Shown here: one piece after another, positions 63,110 to 64,000 of the stretch
Position numbering within the stretch: position 1 is the first letter of the stretch
How the letters are laid out: the number at the start of each line of letters is the position of its first letter
Assembly: GCA_037043455.1 (NCBI GenBank)
Contig: JAWPHD010005547.1
Location: forward strand, 62,001-126,000
Reading direction: 5' to 3'
From: Cyrtodaria siliqua
Taxonomy: Eukaryota > Mollusca > Bivalvia > Adapedonta > Hiatellidae
Length of the DNA: 64,000 nt
Translations under genes and position numbers: made by a program
Notes under the pieces: generated by a model
What the model was told of the DNA's origin: nothing
The model's input: the letters and a program-made list of their open reading frames with translations, nothing else
The model's database searches: none

Positions 63110-64000
63110 ATATTGTGAACGGACGCCTTTGTCATGGTAAATGTACTTATCATAGTTTGTATAGAAACAGGGCTGTTTCGAGCGCTGTTGACTATTTAAT
63201 AACTAATATTAGCAATTTTAAATCTTTATCTGATGTTTTTGTGTTTGATTTGACAGAATTTTCGGATCATTGTCCAATTACATTTTCGTTAAATTATGTC
63301 TCAAGTGAAAATGGACAAAATAATCGCCGTAATGTCGATAAGATAGTATGGAACCCTGCAGAGTCGGAGAGTTTCTTAAACCTACTTAACTCAAAAAAAC
63401 ATGTTTTCGATAATATATCGGCGAAACTTACATCCGGTGAATGCGATATAAATAGGAGAATCGATTCTCTTTCCGACATAGTGTATAATATATCTTGTCA
63501 ATGTTTAGGAAAATCATACTCACCAAAACCACATACTAAAAACAAGAAAACGCCGTGGTTCGACGAAAATTGCCGTAAAGCTAAATCGGAATTTCTTAAA
63601 TGTAAACGAGATCTTGCAGAGCATGTCTCCGAGGAAAATAAAAAGTTATTTCTATCAAGTCGGAGTAAATTTGCATATACAAAACGCAATGCTAAACGTG
63701 TTTTTGATATGAAAGAGAAATGTAACTTATCGAATTTAAGTAAAAAATCACCAAGAACATTCTGGAAATACATTAAAAAGTTCACTAACAAGAAAAACAA
63801 TAATCAAAACGATATAAGTATGAGCGATTTTGTTAACCATTTTACGTCAATTTCTAATAACCTCATGATCGCTTAAACGTAGAGGATCATAGCCGGACCC
63901 CTGATGAGACGGTACGCATTGAAATGCTTGATGCTCAGTTCAGTATCGAAGAAATACGCAAAACGATTTCTTCATTGAATAGAAATAAGAGCGCTGATTA
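63110..64000 (+). mobile_element. LINE fragment, end of endonuclease and start of RT, runs off the window
   Basis: The long + strand frame has VSSAVDYLITN and LTEFSDHCPITFSLN (SDH box of APE endonucleases), then KTPWFDENCRKAKSEFLKCK and SPRTFWKYIKKFTNKKNNN, the linker before the RT. After a frameshift near 63870 it continues with IEEIRKTISSLNRNKSAD, the RT start. The first 90 nt of the computed frame are host exon and intron, so the frame is a chance fusion. It sits in the intron after the VFNYL exon, in the sense orientation. Confidence 0.85.

Overview
This looks like nuclear DNA of an animal, most likely a bivalve mollusc. It is AT-rich, has small phase-compatible exons separated by long introns, carries (AGT)n, (AAT)n and (AT)n microsatellites, and is dense in retroelement wreckage (LINEs, Penelope-like elements, tRNA-derived SINEs) plus hairpin-ended interspersed repeats of the 'GCTCACCTGAGCC' and 'TATGCCCCCGAAA' types common in bivalve genomes. 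The species cannot be fixed from sequence alone. Nearly all long open frames are repeat-derived or chance.

One host gene spans almost the whole window on the + strand: an internal piece of an alpha-2-macroglobulin / thioester-protein (TEP/CD109-like) gene. Recognisable exons lie at 2363-2428, 12662-12847, 17068-17217, 19240-19299, 24622-24702, 25321-25398, 26401-26494, 60688-60760, 61110-61227 and 62920-63039. All join in frame. They run from the macroglobulin MG4/MG5 region, through MG6, to the FPETW motif that follows the bait region and on to the strand-rich stretch ending in VFNYL. First exons, thioester domain and C-terminus lie outside the window.

The notable part is the 34 kb between 26494 and 60688, exactly where the protease-bait segment must be encoded. 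It holds a string of tiny exons, all phase 1-1 and multiples of 3 nt: 27 nt (30105-30131), 15 nt (37534-37548) and five paralogous 33-nt cassettes (43206, 44882, 45757, 47415, 48289). The five cassettes sit in a 2.53 kb tandem triplication (42714-49866, last unit truncated) that also carries tRNA-like modules and a LINE fragment. Any subset of the small exons keeps frame, except that joining exon 26401-26494 directly to a 33-nt cassette makes a stop codon. The arrangement suggests alternative or cumulative splicing that diversifies the bait region of an innate immune protease trap. Bait-exon alternative splicing is known in a scallop TEP (CfTEP); this exon set is inferred from sequence only.

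The introns hold degenerate elements: an L1-like LINE (3036-6230), Penelope-like elements (13.26-15.39 kb, 33.0-34.1 kb, 57.18-57.94 kb), nested tandem-rich repeats (9536-12283, 28941-29969), a minus-strand Maverick/Polinton-like remnant with integrase, adenovirus-type protease and double-jelly-roll capsid similarity (52.6-57.0 kb), a TTAA-flanked MITE (59653-60171), a 541-bp foldback element (61322-61862) and a LINE running off the right end (63110-64000).
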